A stretch of 64,000 bases of DNA from Alphaproteobacteria bacterium (GTDB lineage Bacteria; Pseudomonadota; Alphaproteobacteria; Micavibrionales; UBA2020), in the NCBI GenBank assembly GCA_016124645.1, contig WGNE01000016.1, positions 1-64,000 of the forward strand, in the 5' to 3' direction. The position numbers were made by a program, and so were the translations under genes. Shown one piece after another: positions 47,406 through 55,125 of this stretch. The stretch's first letter is position 1. Each line of letters starts with the position of its first letter. Below the pieces are notes generated by a model. The model saw nothing but the letters and a program-made list of their open reading frames with translations, was not told the origin of the DNA and ran no database searches.

Positions 47406-48236
47406 TTGAAGGTTATCGAGCAGTTCACGCAGGGGAAAACCGGCGACGAAAACCTGAACGAAGACCGCATCGTGGTGACGGATGACTTCGTCGCCGTCAT
47501 CGACGGGGTCACCCCCTGCGCGGACGTCACCCTGCAGGGTATGAGCACGGGGCGCTTCGCCGCCATCGTGCTGCTCGAAGGGGTGAAGGAGCTGCACCCG
47601 CTCATCACCGCCCGCGACGCCGTCACCCGCCTGACCTCCCGCATGGAAGACCACACCACCGCCGCCGCCGAAAAGGAAGGCAAGGAAAAGGAATTTTCCG
47701 ACACCGCCGTCTGGCCGGGGGCGGGCCTGCTCATCTATTCGCACCGCCTTGCCGAGATCTGGCGTCTGGGCGGCTACGGCTTTTCGCTGGACGGCGGCCC
47801 CGCCGATACCTTCACCACCCCGCAGGAGGAAAGCTGGCGGCAATTGCGCAGCAGCTACCTGCAGGCGCAACTCGAAAAAGGCGTCAGCGAGCGAGACCTG
47901 CTGGCCGGCGACCCCAGCATGAAGAAATTCGCCGAAACCGTGGTCGAGATGCGCGCGCTGGCCAACAGCGACGCGCCCGCGGGCTACGGGGTGCTCAACG
48001 GCACGCCGGTGCCAGACCGTCATATCGAGGTCATCGACATCGACGAGATCGAGGAGATCACGCTGGCCAGCGACGGCTACCCCGAGATCCTGCCCACGCT
48101 GGAAGCGAGCGAGGCGCGCCTGAAACAGCTCATCGCGCAAGACCCGCTGATGTACAAGGCCTGCCCGCAGACCAGGGGCGTGACACCCGGCGCGGTGTCA
48201 TTCGACGATCGCAGCTACATCCGTTTCAAGCTGTAA
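47406..48236 (+). CDS. PP2C-like protein phosphatase domain protein
   Basis: 276 residues from TTG 47406 with AGGGGG-type sequence upstream. PP2C_2 fold signs: GDENLNEDRIVVTDDFVAVIDGVT (Asp residues for the metal pair; the usual ADGMGG is IDGVT) and LASDGYPEILPTLEAS near the C-terminus. Likely a serine/threonine phosphatase or a diverged relative. No kinase is seen nearby. It is in the same transcription unit as the M20 amidohydrolase and the prolyl-tRNA editing protein (12 nt gap). Confidence 0.75.
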   Translation: MKVIEQFTQGKTGDENLNEDRIVVTDDFVAVIDGVTPCADVTLQGMSTGRFAAIVLLEGVKELHPLITARDAVTRLTSRMEDHTTAAAEKEGKEKEFSDTAVWPGAGLLIYSHRLAEIWRLGGYGFSLDGGPADTFTTPQEESWRQLRSSYLQAQLEKGVSERDLLAGDPSMKKFAETVVEMRALANSDAPAGYGVLNGTPVPDRHIEVIDIDEIEEITLASDGYPEILPTLEASEARLKQLIAQDPLMYKACPQTRGVTPGAVSFDDRSYIRFKL

Positions 48237-48247
48237 GGGGATTTGAA

Positions 48248-48793
48248 TTGACCATGGCGCAAAACAGCCCACAGGAAGACGAGATCACCCCCGAGGTGGT
48301 GCCCACGCCCGAGCCGCTGGCTTCCGCCTTCGCCGCGCTCGGCATCGAGGCCGTGACCTACGCGCATCCGGCCGTCTTCACCGTGGAGCAGGGGCGCGGC
48401 TTCAAGGACAAGATGCCGGGCGGCCATACCAAGAACCTGTTCCTGAAAGACAAGAAGGGACAGGTCTGGCTCGTCACCGCGCTGTGGGATACGGATATCG
48501 ACCTCAAATGGCTGCCGAAAAGGATTGATGCGGGCCGCCTGTCCTTCGGCAATGCGGAGCTCATGCAGCGGCTTCTGGGCGTCACCCCGGGCGCGGTCAC
48601 GGCGCTGGGGCTCGTCAACGATACGGACCGGCAGGTGCGCTTCGTGCTGGATTCGCGAATGTTGCAATGCAGCATCGTGAACTGCCATCCGCTGACCAAC
48701 GACATGACCACCGGGCTTTCGCCGCAGGATCTGCTGAAATTCATCAAAAACATGGGGTATGAGCCCATTATTGTTGATTTCGCGGGCGGTTAG
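48248..48793 (+). CDS. Prolyl-tRNA editing protein (YbaK/ProX domain)
   Basis: 181 residues. Trans-editing deacylase that hydrolyses mischarged Ala- or Cys-tRNA-Pro. Seen: VEQGRGFKDKMPGGHTKNLFLKDKKGQVWLV with the catalytic-loop Lys/His area, LSFGNAELMQRLLGVTPGAVTALGL, and CHPLTNDMTTGLS near the C-terminus, all typical of ProX/PrdX. The TTG at 48248 has AAGGGG 7 nt upstream. An ATG at 48254 is an alternative but its spacing of 13 nt is poor. Confidence 0.9.
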   Translation: MTMAQNSPQEDEITPEVVPTPEPLASAFAALGIEAVTYAHPAVFTVEQGRGFKDKMPGGHTKNLFLKDKKGQVWLVTALWDTDIDLKWLPKRIDAGRLSFGNAELMQRLLGVTPGAVTALGLVNDTDRQVRFVLDSRMLQCSIVNCHPLTNDMTTGLSPQDLLKFIKNMGYEPIIVDFAGG

Positions 48794-48885
48794 CTTATCT
48801 CATTCATAATATAAAGCCGGACCCGCGCGAAAAAGCGCGCCGAGAAACAAGACAAGAAACAAGACAAGAAGAAATCAGGACGACC

Positions 48886-49845
48886 ATGCTGGACCTTTCC
48901 GCCCCCAAGAAGCCGAACGGCTCTTCCGCTCCCTCCGCCTTCATCAGCGATACCGATACCGCGGGCTTCGAGAAAGACGTGCTCGCCCTCTCCCTGCAAA
49001 AGCCGGTCATCGTCGATTTCTGGGCGCCGTGGTGCGGCCCCTGCAAGCAGCTGATGCCCGTGCTGGAAAAGCTGGTCGCGGCGCAGGGCGGGGCGGTGCA
49101 GCTGGTCAAGGTCAACGTGGATGAAAACCCCGAGCTCTCCCAGATGCTGCGCGTGCAGTCCGTGCCCACGGTCTATGCCTTCTTTCAGGGCCAGCCGGTC
49201 GATGGCTTCATGGGCGCGAAGCCCGAAAGCGAGCTGAAGGCCTTCATCGACAAGCTGGTGAAAATGGCCCCCGAAGGGGCGGGAGAAGGCGCGGGCGCGC
49301 CGGACGCCCTGCCGCCCGAAGCGCTGGAAAAGATGATGGCGCAGGCCGAAGGCTTCTTCGCCGAGGGGCAATACATGGACGCCATGGGCGTCTATGGCAC
49401 GATCATGGAGGCCGCGCCCGAGAACATGGACGCGCTTTCCGGCATCGGCTGGTGCCTGCTGGCCACGGGCGACGGCGAAGGCCTTTCCGAGCTGCTGGGC
49501 CAGCTGACCCCGGAGCAAAAGCAACATCCGCGCCTGCAAGGGCTGCAAAAGCTGGTCGAGATGGGCGAAGCGGCTCAGGGGCTGGAAGATGCCGCCGCGC
49601 TGGAAGGCAAAATCGCGCAAAACCCCAAGGATTTACAGGCTTATTACGACCTCGCGCGGCAAAAGATCGCCCGCGCGGACCTGGAAGGCGCGGTGGACGC
49701 GCTGGTGACGCTGACCCAAAAGGACCGCGAATGGGAGGAGCAAAAGGCCCGCCGCCTGCTGCTCGACCTTTTCGAGGCCATGGGCCCGCAGCACCCGCTG
49801 ACCGCGCAGGGCCGCCGCCGGCTGTCCGCGATATTGTTTTCATGA
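48886..49845 (+). CDS. Thioredoxin-TPR chaperedoxin (CnoX/YbbN type)
   Basis: 319 residues. Thioredoxin domain at about 25-125 with active site WCGPC in DFWAPWCGPCKQLMPVLEKL, then VNVDENPELSQMLRVQSVPTV. Tetratricopeptide-like helices occupy 135-319 (EGFFAEGQYMDAMGVYGTIM, YDLARQKIARADLEGAV). It matches CnoX, which protects proteins from oxidation and hands them to DnaK/GroEL. Residues in the CXXC are intact, unlike the SXXC of E. coli CnoX. It begins the conserved cnoX/LON/Trm112 cluster. Confidence 0.93.
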   Translation: MLDLSAPKKPNGSSAPSAFISDTDTAGFEKDVLALSLQKPVIVDFWAPWCGPCKQLMPVLEKLVAAQGGAVQLVKVNVDENPELSQMLRVQSVPTVYAFFQGQPVDGFMGAKPESELKAFIDKLVKMAPEGAGEGAGAPDALPPEALEKMMAQAEGFFAEGQYMDAMGVYGTIMEAAPENMDALSGIGWCLLATGDGEGLSELLGQLTPEQKQHPRLQGLQKLVEMGEAAQGLEDAAALEGKIAQNPKDLQAYYDLARQKIARADLEGAVDALVTLTQKDREWEEQKARRLLLDLFEAMGPQHPLTAQGRRRLSAILFS

Positions 49846-49875
49846 GGCGGCGTTAAAAGGATACGGGGCGAAAAA

Positions 49876-50532
49876 ATGGGCGACGCGTTCGAAACCGCAT
49901 TGCAAGGCCTGCCGGGTGAAATCCCGGTTTTCCCGCTGCCGCGCGTCATCCTGCTGCCCCGCGTGCAGCTTCCCCTCAATATTTTCGAGCCGCGCTACGT
50001 CGCGATGACGCAGGCCGCGCTCGCCTGCCCCGAAAGGCTCATCGGCATGATCCAGCCGCGCCCGGACGGGGACGGGGAGGCGCTGTTCAACACCGGCTGC
50101 GCCGGGCGCATCACCGCCTTCGAGGAAACGCCGGACGGGCGCTACCTCATCACCCTCACGGGGGTCTGCCGCTTTAACGTGGCGCAGGAAATTCCGGCGG
50201 ACAACAAGGGGTTTCGCAAGGTCAGGGCCGACTGGCAGCCCTATGCCGGCGACCTTCAGCCCGACACTCTCACCGACGTCTGCCGCGACGGGATGATGGC
50301 GCGGCTGCGCGTCTATCTCGACAAGATGAACATGTCCTGCGACCGCTGGGACGCCATCCGCAACATCGAATGCGAGAAGCTGATCTCGACCTTAAGTGTC
50401 GTCTGCCCCTTCGACTGCGACGAAAAACAGGCGCTTTTGGAGGCGAAAACCCTGCCCGACCGCGTGCAGATCCTGCAAGCCCTGCTGGATCTGGCGGCAA
50501 GGGAAGGCGATTGCGCCGATACCTGCCACTAG
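49876..50532 (+). CDS. LON substrate-binding domain protein
   Basis: 218 residues. Only the N-terminal domain of Lon: PVFPLPRVILLPRVQLPLNIFEPRYVAMTQAAL and LIGMIQPRP, then GCAGRITAFEETPDGRYLITLTGVCRF. No ATPase or protease part. These stand-alone LON-domain proteins follow the thioredoxin gene in many alphaproteobacteria and their function is not known. It starts 30 nt after cnoX. Confidence 0.93.
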   Translation: MGDAFETALQGLPGEIPVFPLPRVILLPRVQLPLNIFEPRYVAMTQAALACPERLIGMIQPRPDGDGEALFNTGCAGRITAFEETPDGRYLITLTGVCRFNVAQEIPADNKGFRKVRADWQPYAGDLQPDTLTDVCRDGMMARLRVYLDKMNMSCDRWDAIRNIECEKLISTLSVVCPFDCDEKQALLEAKTLPDRVQILQALLDLAAREGDCADTCH

Positions 50533-50571
50533 CGCGTTTCCCCCCTTTTTTCACCTGAAAGAGAGTATCCC

Positions 50572-50754
50572 ATGGCCATCAGCCCCAAGCGCGCCGACCC
50601 GAAACTGCTGGAAATCCTCGTCTGCCCCGTCACCAAGGCGCCGCTGGAATACGACGCGGACAAGCAAGAGCTCATCAGCCGCCAGGCCGGGCTCGCCTTC
50701 CCCATCCGCGAGGGCATTCCCGTCATGCTGGTGGACGAGGCGCGCAAGCTTTAA
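50572..50754 (+). CDS. Trm112-like zinc-ribbon-type protein
   Basis: 60 residues. [17 protein letters not shown] and [20 protein letters not shown] are the Trm112/UPF0434 signature. Only one Cys is present, so the zinc site of the eukaryotic protein is lost, as in other bacterial members. Eukaryotic homologues activate methyltransferases; the bacterial role is open. GAAAGAGAG precedes the ATG. Confidence 0.93.
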   Translation: MAISPKRADPKLLEILVCPVTKAPLEYDADKQELISRQAGLAFPIREGIPVMLVDEARKL

Positions 50755-50772
50755 GGAACGCTTGCTTCTCTT

Positions 50773-50903
50773 TCCCTCTCCCGCTCTCGGGAGAGGGGCA
50801 GGGAGAGGGGTGGGCCGAAGGCCCGCTGGCGACAGCGCGGGAACGATGGCCTGCGATATCCGCATTCCCTCTCCCCCCGCCCTCTCCCGCAAGCGGGAGA
50901 GGG
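50773..50903. repeat. Full-length MITE-like composite repeat (family B)
   Basis: 131-bp copy of the element at 3403-3530: hairpin CCCTCTCCC-GCTCT-CGGGAGAGGGG plus CAGGGAGAGGGG, central GGGCCGAAGGCCC hairpin, variable 50-nt centre, then the inverse CCCTCTCC-CCCCGCCCTCTCCC and GGGAGAGGG. It separates Trm112 from leuA. Confidence 0.85.
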
Positions 50904-51037
50904 AGCCTTTCAAGCCTTCTCCCGAAGGGGGAGGTCGAAGACGGGAAAATGCTGCGGCGCGAAAGCCCAATAATCGCTGTTCAACGCGCCCCGCCGTGGT
51001 AAAATGAATTATAGGATAACCAAAGGAAGATCGAGAT

Positions 51038-52579
51038 ATGTCCGACCGCGTATGGCTTTTTGACACCACCCTTCGTGACGGCGAGCAGTCTCCCGGCTAT
51101 TCCATGACGCTGGACGAAAAGCTGCGCATGGCCGCGATGCTCGACGACATGGGGCTGGATATCATCGAAGCCGGTTTCCCCGCCGCCTCCCGCGGGGATT
51201 TCGAGGCGGTCTATAAAGTGTCCGAGCAGACCCAGAACGCCATCGTCGCGGGGCTGTGCCGCGCGGTGCAAAAAGACATCGAGGCGGTGATCGAGGCGAC
51301 CAAGCCCGCGACGCGCAAGCGCATCCATACCTTCATCTCCACCTCCGAACTGCACATGAAACATAAACTCCAAGCCACGCCCGAGCGCGTGCTGGAGCTC
51401 ATCCACGAAAGCGTGTCCTTCGCCCGCAACCATTGCGAGGACGTGGAATGGAGCGCGGAAGACGCGACCCGCACCAGCCACGACTACCTTTGCAAGGCGG
51501 TCGAGACCGCCATCGCCGCGGGCGCGTCCACCGTCAACATCCCCGACACCGTCGGCTATACCGTGCCGGAGGAATATTTCGCGCTGATTAAAATGCTCAA
51601 AGACCGCGTGCCCAACATCGACCGCGCCGTCATCTCCACCCATTGCCACAACGACCTCGGCCTCGCCGTCGCCAACTCGCTGGCGGGCATCCGCGCGGGG
51701 GCGCGGCAGATCGAATGCACCATCAACGGCATCGGCGAGCGCGCGGGCAACGCCTCCATGGAAGAGATCGTCATGACCTGCCGCACAAGGCAGGACGTGA
51801 TGCCTTATGAAACCGGCATCAAGACCGAGATGATCATGCCCGCGTCCAGGCTGCTGACCGACATCACCGGCTTTTCCGTGCAGCCGAACAAGGCCGTGGT
51901 GGGGGCCAACGCTTTCGCCCATGAAAGCGGCATCCATCAGGACGGCATGCTGAAGAACGCGCAGACCTACGAGATCATGACGCCGGAATCGGTCGGGCGC
52001 GACCGCTCGGACCTCGTGCTCGGCAAGCATTCGGGCCGCAACGCGTTCCGCACCAAGCTGCAGGCGTTGGGCTACAACCTCGACGATGCCGCGCTCAATG
52101 CCGCCTTCGACCGCTTCAAGGATTTCGCCGACCGCAAGAAAAAGGTCTCGGACGACGACCTCATCCTCATCGTCACCTCCAAGGACGGGCTGCCGGAAGA
52201 GCGGGTGGAGTTCATCTCGCTGGGCGTGAAGTCCGGCTCCTACGGCCCGCAGGAGGCCGAGCTGACGGTCAAGATCGACGGCGCGAAGAAAACCGCCAAG
52301 GCCACGGGCAAGGGTCCGGTCGATGCCTGTTTCAAGGCGATGCGCGTGCTGGTGCCGCATGACGCCGCGATGCTCTCCAACTACGAGCTGCGCGCGCTCA
52401 CCCACGGCTCCGACGCGAAGGGCGAGGTCAATATCCGCCTGACCGAGAACGGGCAGAATTTCAACGGCACCGGCATCGACACCGACGTCATCGTCGCGTC
52501 CTGCCGCGCCTATATCGATGCGCTCAACCGGATGCTTTCCGCGCGCGACGCCGCGCCGCGAAAAGCGACGGCGAACTAA
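51038..52579 (+). CDS. leuA: 2-isopropylmalate synthase
   Basis: 513 residues. Condenses acetyl-CoA with 2-oxoisovalerate, the first step of leucine synthesis. Seen: the start LFDTTLRDGEQSPGYSM, metal ligands in ISTHCHNDLGLAVANS, and NGIGERAGNASMEEIVM. The C-terminal LeuA regulatory domain (about 390-513) gives leucine feedback in known enzymes. AAGGAAG about 8 nt upstream of the ATG. The ispropylmalate isomerase and dehydrogenase genes are not in the window. Confidence 0.97.
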   Translation: MSDRVWLFDTTLRDGEQSPGYSMTLDEKLRMAAMLDDMGLDIIEAGFPAASRGDFEAVYKVSEQTQNAIVAGLCRAVQKDIEAVIEATKPATRKRIHTFISTSELHMKHKLQATPERVLELIHESVSFARNHCEDVEWSAEDATRTSHDYLCKAVETAIAAGASTVNIPDTVGYTVPEEYFALIKMLKDRVPNIDRAVISTHCHNDLGLAVANSLAGIRAGARQIECTINGIGERAGNASMEEIVMTCRTRQDVMPYETGIKTEMIMPASRLLTDITGFSVQPNKAVVGANAFAHESGIHQDGMLKNAQTYEIMTPESVGRDRSDLVLGKHSGRNAFRTKLQALGYNLDDAALNAAFDRFKDFADRKKKVSDDDLILIVTSKDGLPEERVEFISLGVKSGSYGPQEAELTVKIDGAKKTAKATGKGPVDACFKAMRVLVPHDAAMLSNYELRALTHGSDAKGEVNIRLTENGQNFNGTGIDTDVIVASCRAYIDALNRMLSARDAAPRKATAN

Positions 52580-52621
52580 ACGGCGAGAGATGATGACTGT
52601 ACCAGCGTCCTAACCCTTTAC

Positions 52622-53395
52622 ATGCGGGTCTTGCGGGCCATGATTTTGAATCTGCTGCAAAAGAACAAAAAGAAAAAAGCCAAAAAACCTTCCGCCGACA
52701 AGAAGCGCCCGCGCGCGACCATTCCGGCCGTCATCGGGGGCCTGCGCGTCAAGCCCAGCGCAAGGGCGCATTACCTCAACCTGCGGCTCGACGCGCGCAC
52801 GAGCGAGATCGTGCTGACATGGCCGCTGCGCCGCCGCGTCTCTCTCTCCAAGGCCGAGCGCTTCATCGCCGAGAACCGCGAATGGATCGCCCGCCAGCAG
52901 CGCGACCTGCCCAAGGCGCGCGTCTTCGCGCCCGGCAGCAAGCTGAGAGTGGCGGGCCGCGAATACGTCATCGAGCACGCGCCAGGCCGCGGCATCACCC
53001 GCTTCGAAGGCGGGCGGCTCATCGTCCACGGCGGGCGCGAGCACCTGCCGCGCCGCGTGCGCGATTTCCTGAAGCAGGAAGCGCTGCGCATCATGAAGGC
53101 GCTGGCCGACGAAAAGGCGGAGATGCTGGGCCTGCGCTCTTCCGAGGTGCGCATCCTCGACCCCAAGACGCGCTGGGGCTCCTGCGGGCCCGACGGCAAG
53201 ATCATGTTCTCATGGCGGCTCATCCTCGCCCCGCCGGAAGTCATGGACTACCTCGTCGCGCATGAGGTCGCCCACCGCATCCACATGAACCACAGCAACC
53301 GTTTTTGGAAGCTTTGCGGCCAGCTGACGGAAAACGTCGCCGACTGCCGCCGCTGGCTGCACGAGAACGGCAAGGAGCTGATGGTCTGGAACTAA
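52622..53395 (+). CDS. SprT/YgjP-type metallopeptidase (M48-like, DUF45)
   Basis: 257 residues with ATG 52622, or 251 from ATG 52640; neither has a clear ribosome-binding site. Zinc motif HEVAHRIHMNHSNRFW (HExxH plus a downstream His). WGSC in LDPKTRWGSCGPDGK and the FSWRLILAPPEVMDYLVAHE block are the YgjP family signature. The N-terminus is basic. Function of this family in bacteria is not defined; the E. coli member is YgjP. An inverted repeat follows (CCCCCGACCAG near 53432 with CTGGTCGGGGG near 53462). Confidence 0.88.
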   Translation: MRVLRAMILNLLQKNKKKKAKKPSADKKRPRATIPAVIGGLRVKPSARAHYLNLRLDARTSEIVLTWPLRRRVSLSKAERFIAENREWIARQQRDLPKARVFAPGSKLRVAGREYVIEHAPGRGITRFEGGRLIVHGGREHLPRRVRDFLKQEALRIMKALADEKAEMLGLRSSEVRILDPKTRWGSCGPDGKIMFSWRLILAPPEVMDYLVAHEVAHRIHMNHSNRFWKLCGQLTENVADCRRWLHENGKELMVWN

Positions 53396-53431
53396 GGGCG
53401 GTTTTACCCCGCCCCGGCGCGCGAAAAAAAG

Positions 53432-53475
53432 TCACCCCCGACCAGACTTCCGGGAAGGGGGCTGGTCGGGGGCAC
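53432..53475. repeat. Inverted repeat downstream of the SprT-like gene
   Basis: CCCCCGACCAG and CTGGTCGGGGG, 11-bp arms around about 18 nt. A T-run is visible only on the minus strand (complement of AAAAAAAG to the left). It is probably a terminator for minus-strand transcription or a structural remnant. The rest of 53396-53690 shows no gene. Confidence 0.6.
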
Positions 53476-53695
53476 CGCGCGGTATATATAAAACTTTATA
53501 AAAGACGTTATCGCTTGTTTTGCGGCCCGGGCAGGGCAGCCGCCATTCTTGGACCCGTTGAGACGGAAGAACCATTGTTCTTCTCCCGTCCGGTCGGTGT
53601 CGCGCGTGCGGCGCCGTTTGCCGGAAGGAGCCGGGGAGCGCCGGAAAAGAACGGTTCCGGCCCCCGCGCCAGCGCCTGCATCCCGATAAATTGTA

Positions 53696-53711
53696 ATGGG
53701 ATATATCCCAT
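53696..53711. promoter_or_regulatory. Perfect 16-bp palindrome, putative operator of the adjacent repressor
   Basis: ATGGGATATATCCCAT is fully self-complementary. The same half site TGGGATA recurs at 53727-53733, 30 nt away (about three helical turns), inside TTGGGATACATC. Both sites lie 70-90 nt upstream of the XRE/S24 gene, fitting cooperative autoregulation. Confidence 0.7.
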
Positions 53712-53782
53712 ATCGTCAAGCAGCATTGGGATACATCACGACTACTCAAGCCTGTGTTGCCTGAATAGTGTACGGGGCTGAA

Positions 53783-54505
53783 ATGTCCAAACTGAAGCAG
53801 AATCTGGAAAAGCTGATGCGACAAAAAGGCCTGTCGCAGAAAGGGCTTGCGGTCAAAGCCGGTCTCAACGAGACGGCTGTGCGCGATATTTTGCGCGGGC
53901 GTTCAAAAGACCCGCAGCTCAGCACCCTGCGCGCGCTGGCCAATGTTTTGCAGTGCAATGTGGAAGATTTCTACCGCGACCTTCCGCTGCCCGGCGCGGG
54001 CGAAAAACCCGGCGTGCGCGACAGCATCTGGCCGCCCGACATCTGCGCGGCGGCGGAAACGCTTTTGCCCTCCGCCGCCAGCGAGATGGTGGTCATCGAC
54101 GAGGTCGATATCGACAACGCGCACGGCATCGAAGCGCTGCGCGCCGGCCGCAAGCACGTGGTGCTGCGCCGCTGGTGCCTGCCGCCCGACTTCCTGCGCC
54201 AGCGCAGCACGGCGGATTTTTCCAAGCTGAAGATCGTCAGCGTCGAAGGCGACGCGATGACGCCCGAATTCCAGCCCGGCGACCGGGTGATGGTGGATAC
54301 CTCCGACGTTCTGCCGACGCCGCCCGGCGTCTTCATCGTCTGGGACGGCATGGGCCTCTCCCTGCGCCGCTGCGAGGTCAGGCCGGGCAGCAGCCCCTCG
54401 CGGCTGGTCTTAAGCGCGGGCAATCCCGACTACGAAAGCCACGAAGTCCCCTTCCGCGAAAGCGTCATCGGCGGCCGCGTCATCGCCAAGTGGCAGTGGC
54501 TGTGA
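53783..54505 (+). CDS. XRE-family repressor with a degenerate S24 domain
   Basis: 240 residues from ATG 53783 (GGGG spaced 6 nt upstream). N-terminal helix-turn-helix at about 10-65 (LMRQKGLSQKGLAVKAGLNETAVRDILRGR, a lambda-repressor-type HTH). C-terminal S24/LexA-like fold. Where active members have GDSM, this has GDAM (Ala158). The expected catalytic Lys of the beta-strand pair reads LSLRRCEV, giving Arg. So self-cleavage is unlikely. Otherwise the fold motif is intact (FQPGDRVMVDTS). The palindromes upstream suggest autoregulation. It is not surrounded by prophage genes. Confidence 0.85.
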   Translation: MSKLKQNLEKLMRQKGLSQKGLAVKAGLNETAVRDILRGRSKDPQLSTLRALANVLQCNVEDFYRDLPLPGAGEKPGVRDSIWPPDICAAAETLLPSAASEMVVIDEVDIDNAHGIEALRAGRKHVVLRRWCLPPDFLRQRSTADFSKLKIVSVEGDAMTPEFQPGDRVMVDTSDVLPTPPGVFIVWDGMGLSLRRCEVRPGSSPSRLVLSAGNPDYESHEVPFRESVIGGRVIAKWQWL

Positions 54506-54522
54506 TGCGCTGAAGCGCGCCG

Positions 54523-54996
54523 TCACTCGTCGCGGCGGCGGTCTTCCTGTTCTCTTGCAACCCGTTCCTGCGCAATTCTTTCCTGACGGCGCGCTTCCTC
54601 TATCTCGCGCTGCAGGTCGCTTTCCGTTTTTTCCGCGGGAACGGCCTCGCGGCTGTCGCCGCCGTTTCCGCTGCCGTTTCCGTTGTTGTCGGGCGGCGGG
54701 GCGGGCGGTTTCTTGGGGGGCTTCGGGGGCGGTTTGGGATCGTCCTCGTAAAGCCCGGTGAAATGCCCCGTGCCGATGACGTCGCCGCCCTTCACGCGCT
54801 CGCTCTCCGGCTTTTCCTGTGGCGGCGCGGCCATGCCGAAATACATGACGGGCCCCACCAGCGGGGTCAGCAGCACAACCAGCGTCCAGGCGGCCTGCCA
54901 GGCCGCGCCGTCTTCATTGTCCGGGCGCCAGATGCGGCGCACCGCCGCGATGCAGAGCAGGATATGGATGACGAGAACGACGGTGAATTGCGTCAT
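54523..54996 (-). CDS. Small PLDc_N-type membrane protein with charged tail
   Basis: 157 residues from ATG 54996. Two membrane helices: TVVLVIHILLCIAAVRRIW and AWTLVVLLTPLVGPVMYFG. The second, with PLVGP, matches the phospholipase_D-nuclease N-terminal (cardiolipin-synthase-like) domain, which has no catalytic part. Then a Pro/Lys-rich linker (PPPKPPKKPPAPPP), a Gly/Asn run, and a charged helix ending EQEDRRRDE. Function unknown. Convergent with the repressor gene. Confidence 0.75.
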   Translation of the reverse strand: MTQFTVVLVIHILLCIAAVRRIWRPDNEDGAAWQAAWTLVVLLTPLVGPVMYFGMAAPPQEKPESERVKGGDVIGTGHFTGLYEDDPKPPPKPPKKPPAPPPDNNGNGSGNGGDSREAVPAEKTESDLQREIEEARRQERIAQERVAREQEDRRRDE

Positions 54997-55060
54997 GAAA
55001 GGAAAACCCCCCGGCTTTCGGCATATTACGGCCCCCAGCATACCACAGGCGGCTGTCGTG

Positions 55061-55088
55061 AAAAAAGCCGCCCGGTGAGGGGCGGCTT
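55061..55088 (-). terminator. Terminator of the rpsA transcript
   Basis: Minus strand AAGCCGCCC-CTCACC-GGGCGGCTT followed by TTTT, about 40 nt after the rpsA stop. Confidence 0.88.
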
Positions 55089-55125
55089 CTTTCCTGCGGC
55101 GGGAAACCCCGCGGGGGCGTGAGGC

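Noticed and set aside
53783-54505. Prophage remnant centred on the S24-like repressor
   Set aside because: No integrase, structural or lysis genes nearby; flanked by chromosomal genes (SprT-like, rpsA).
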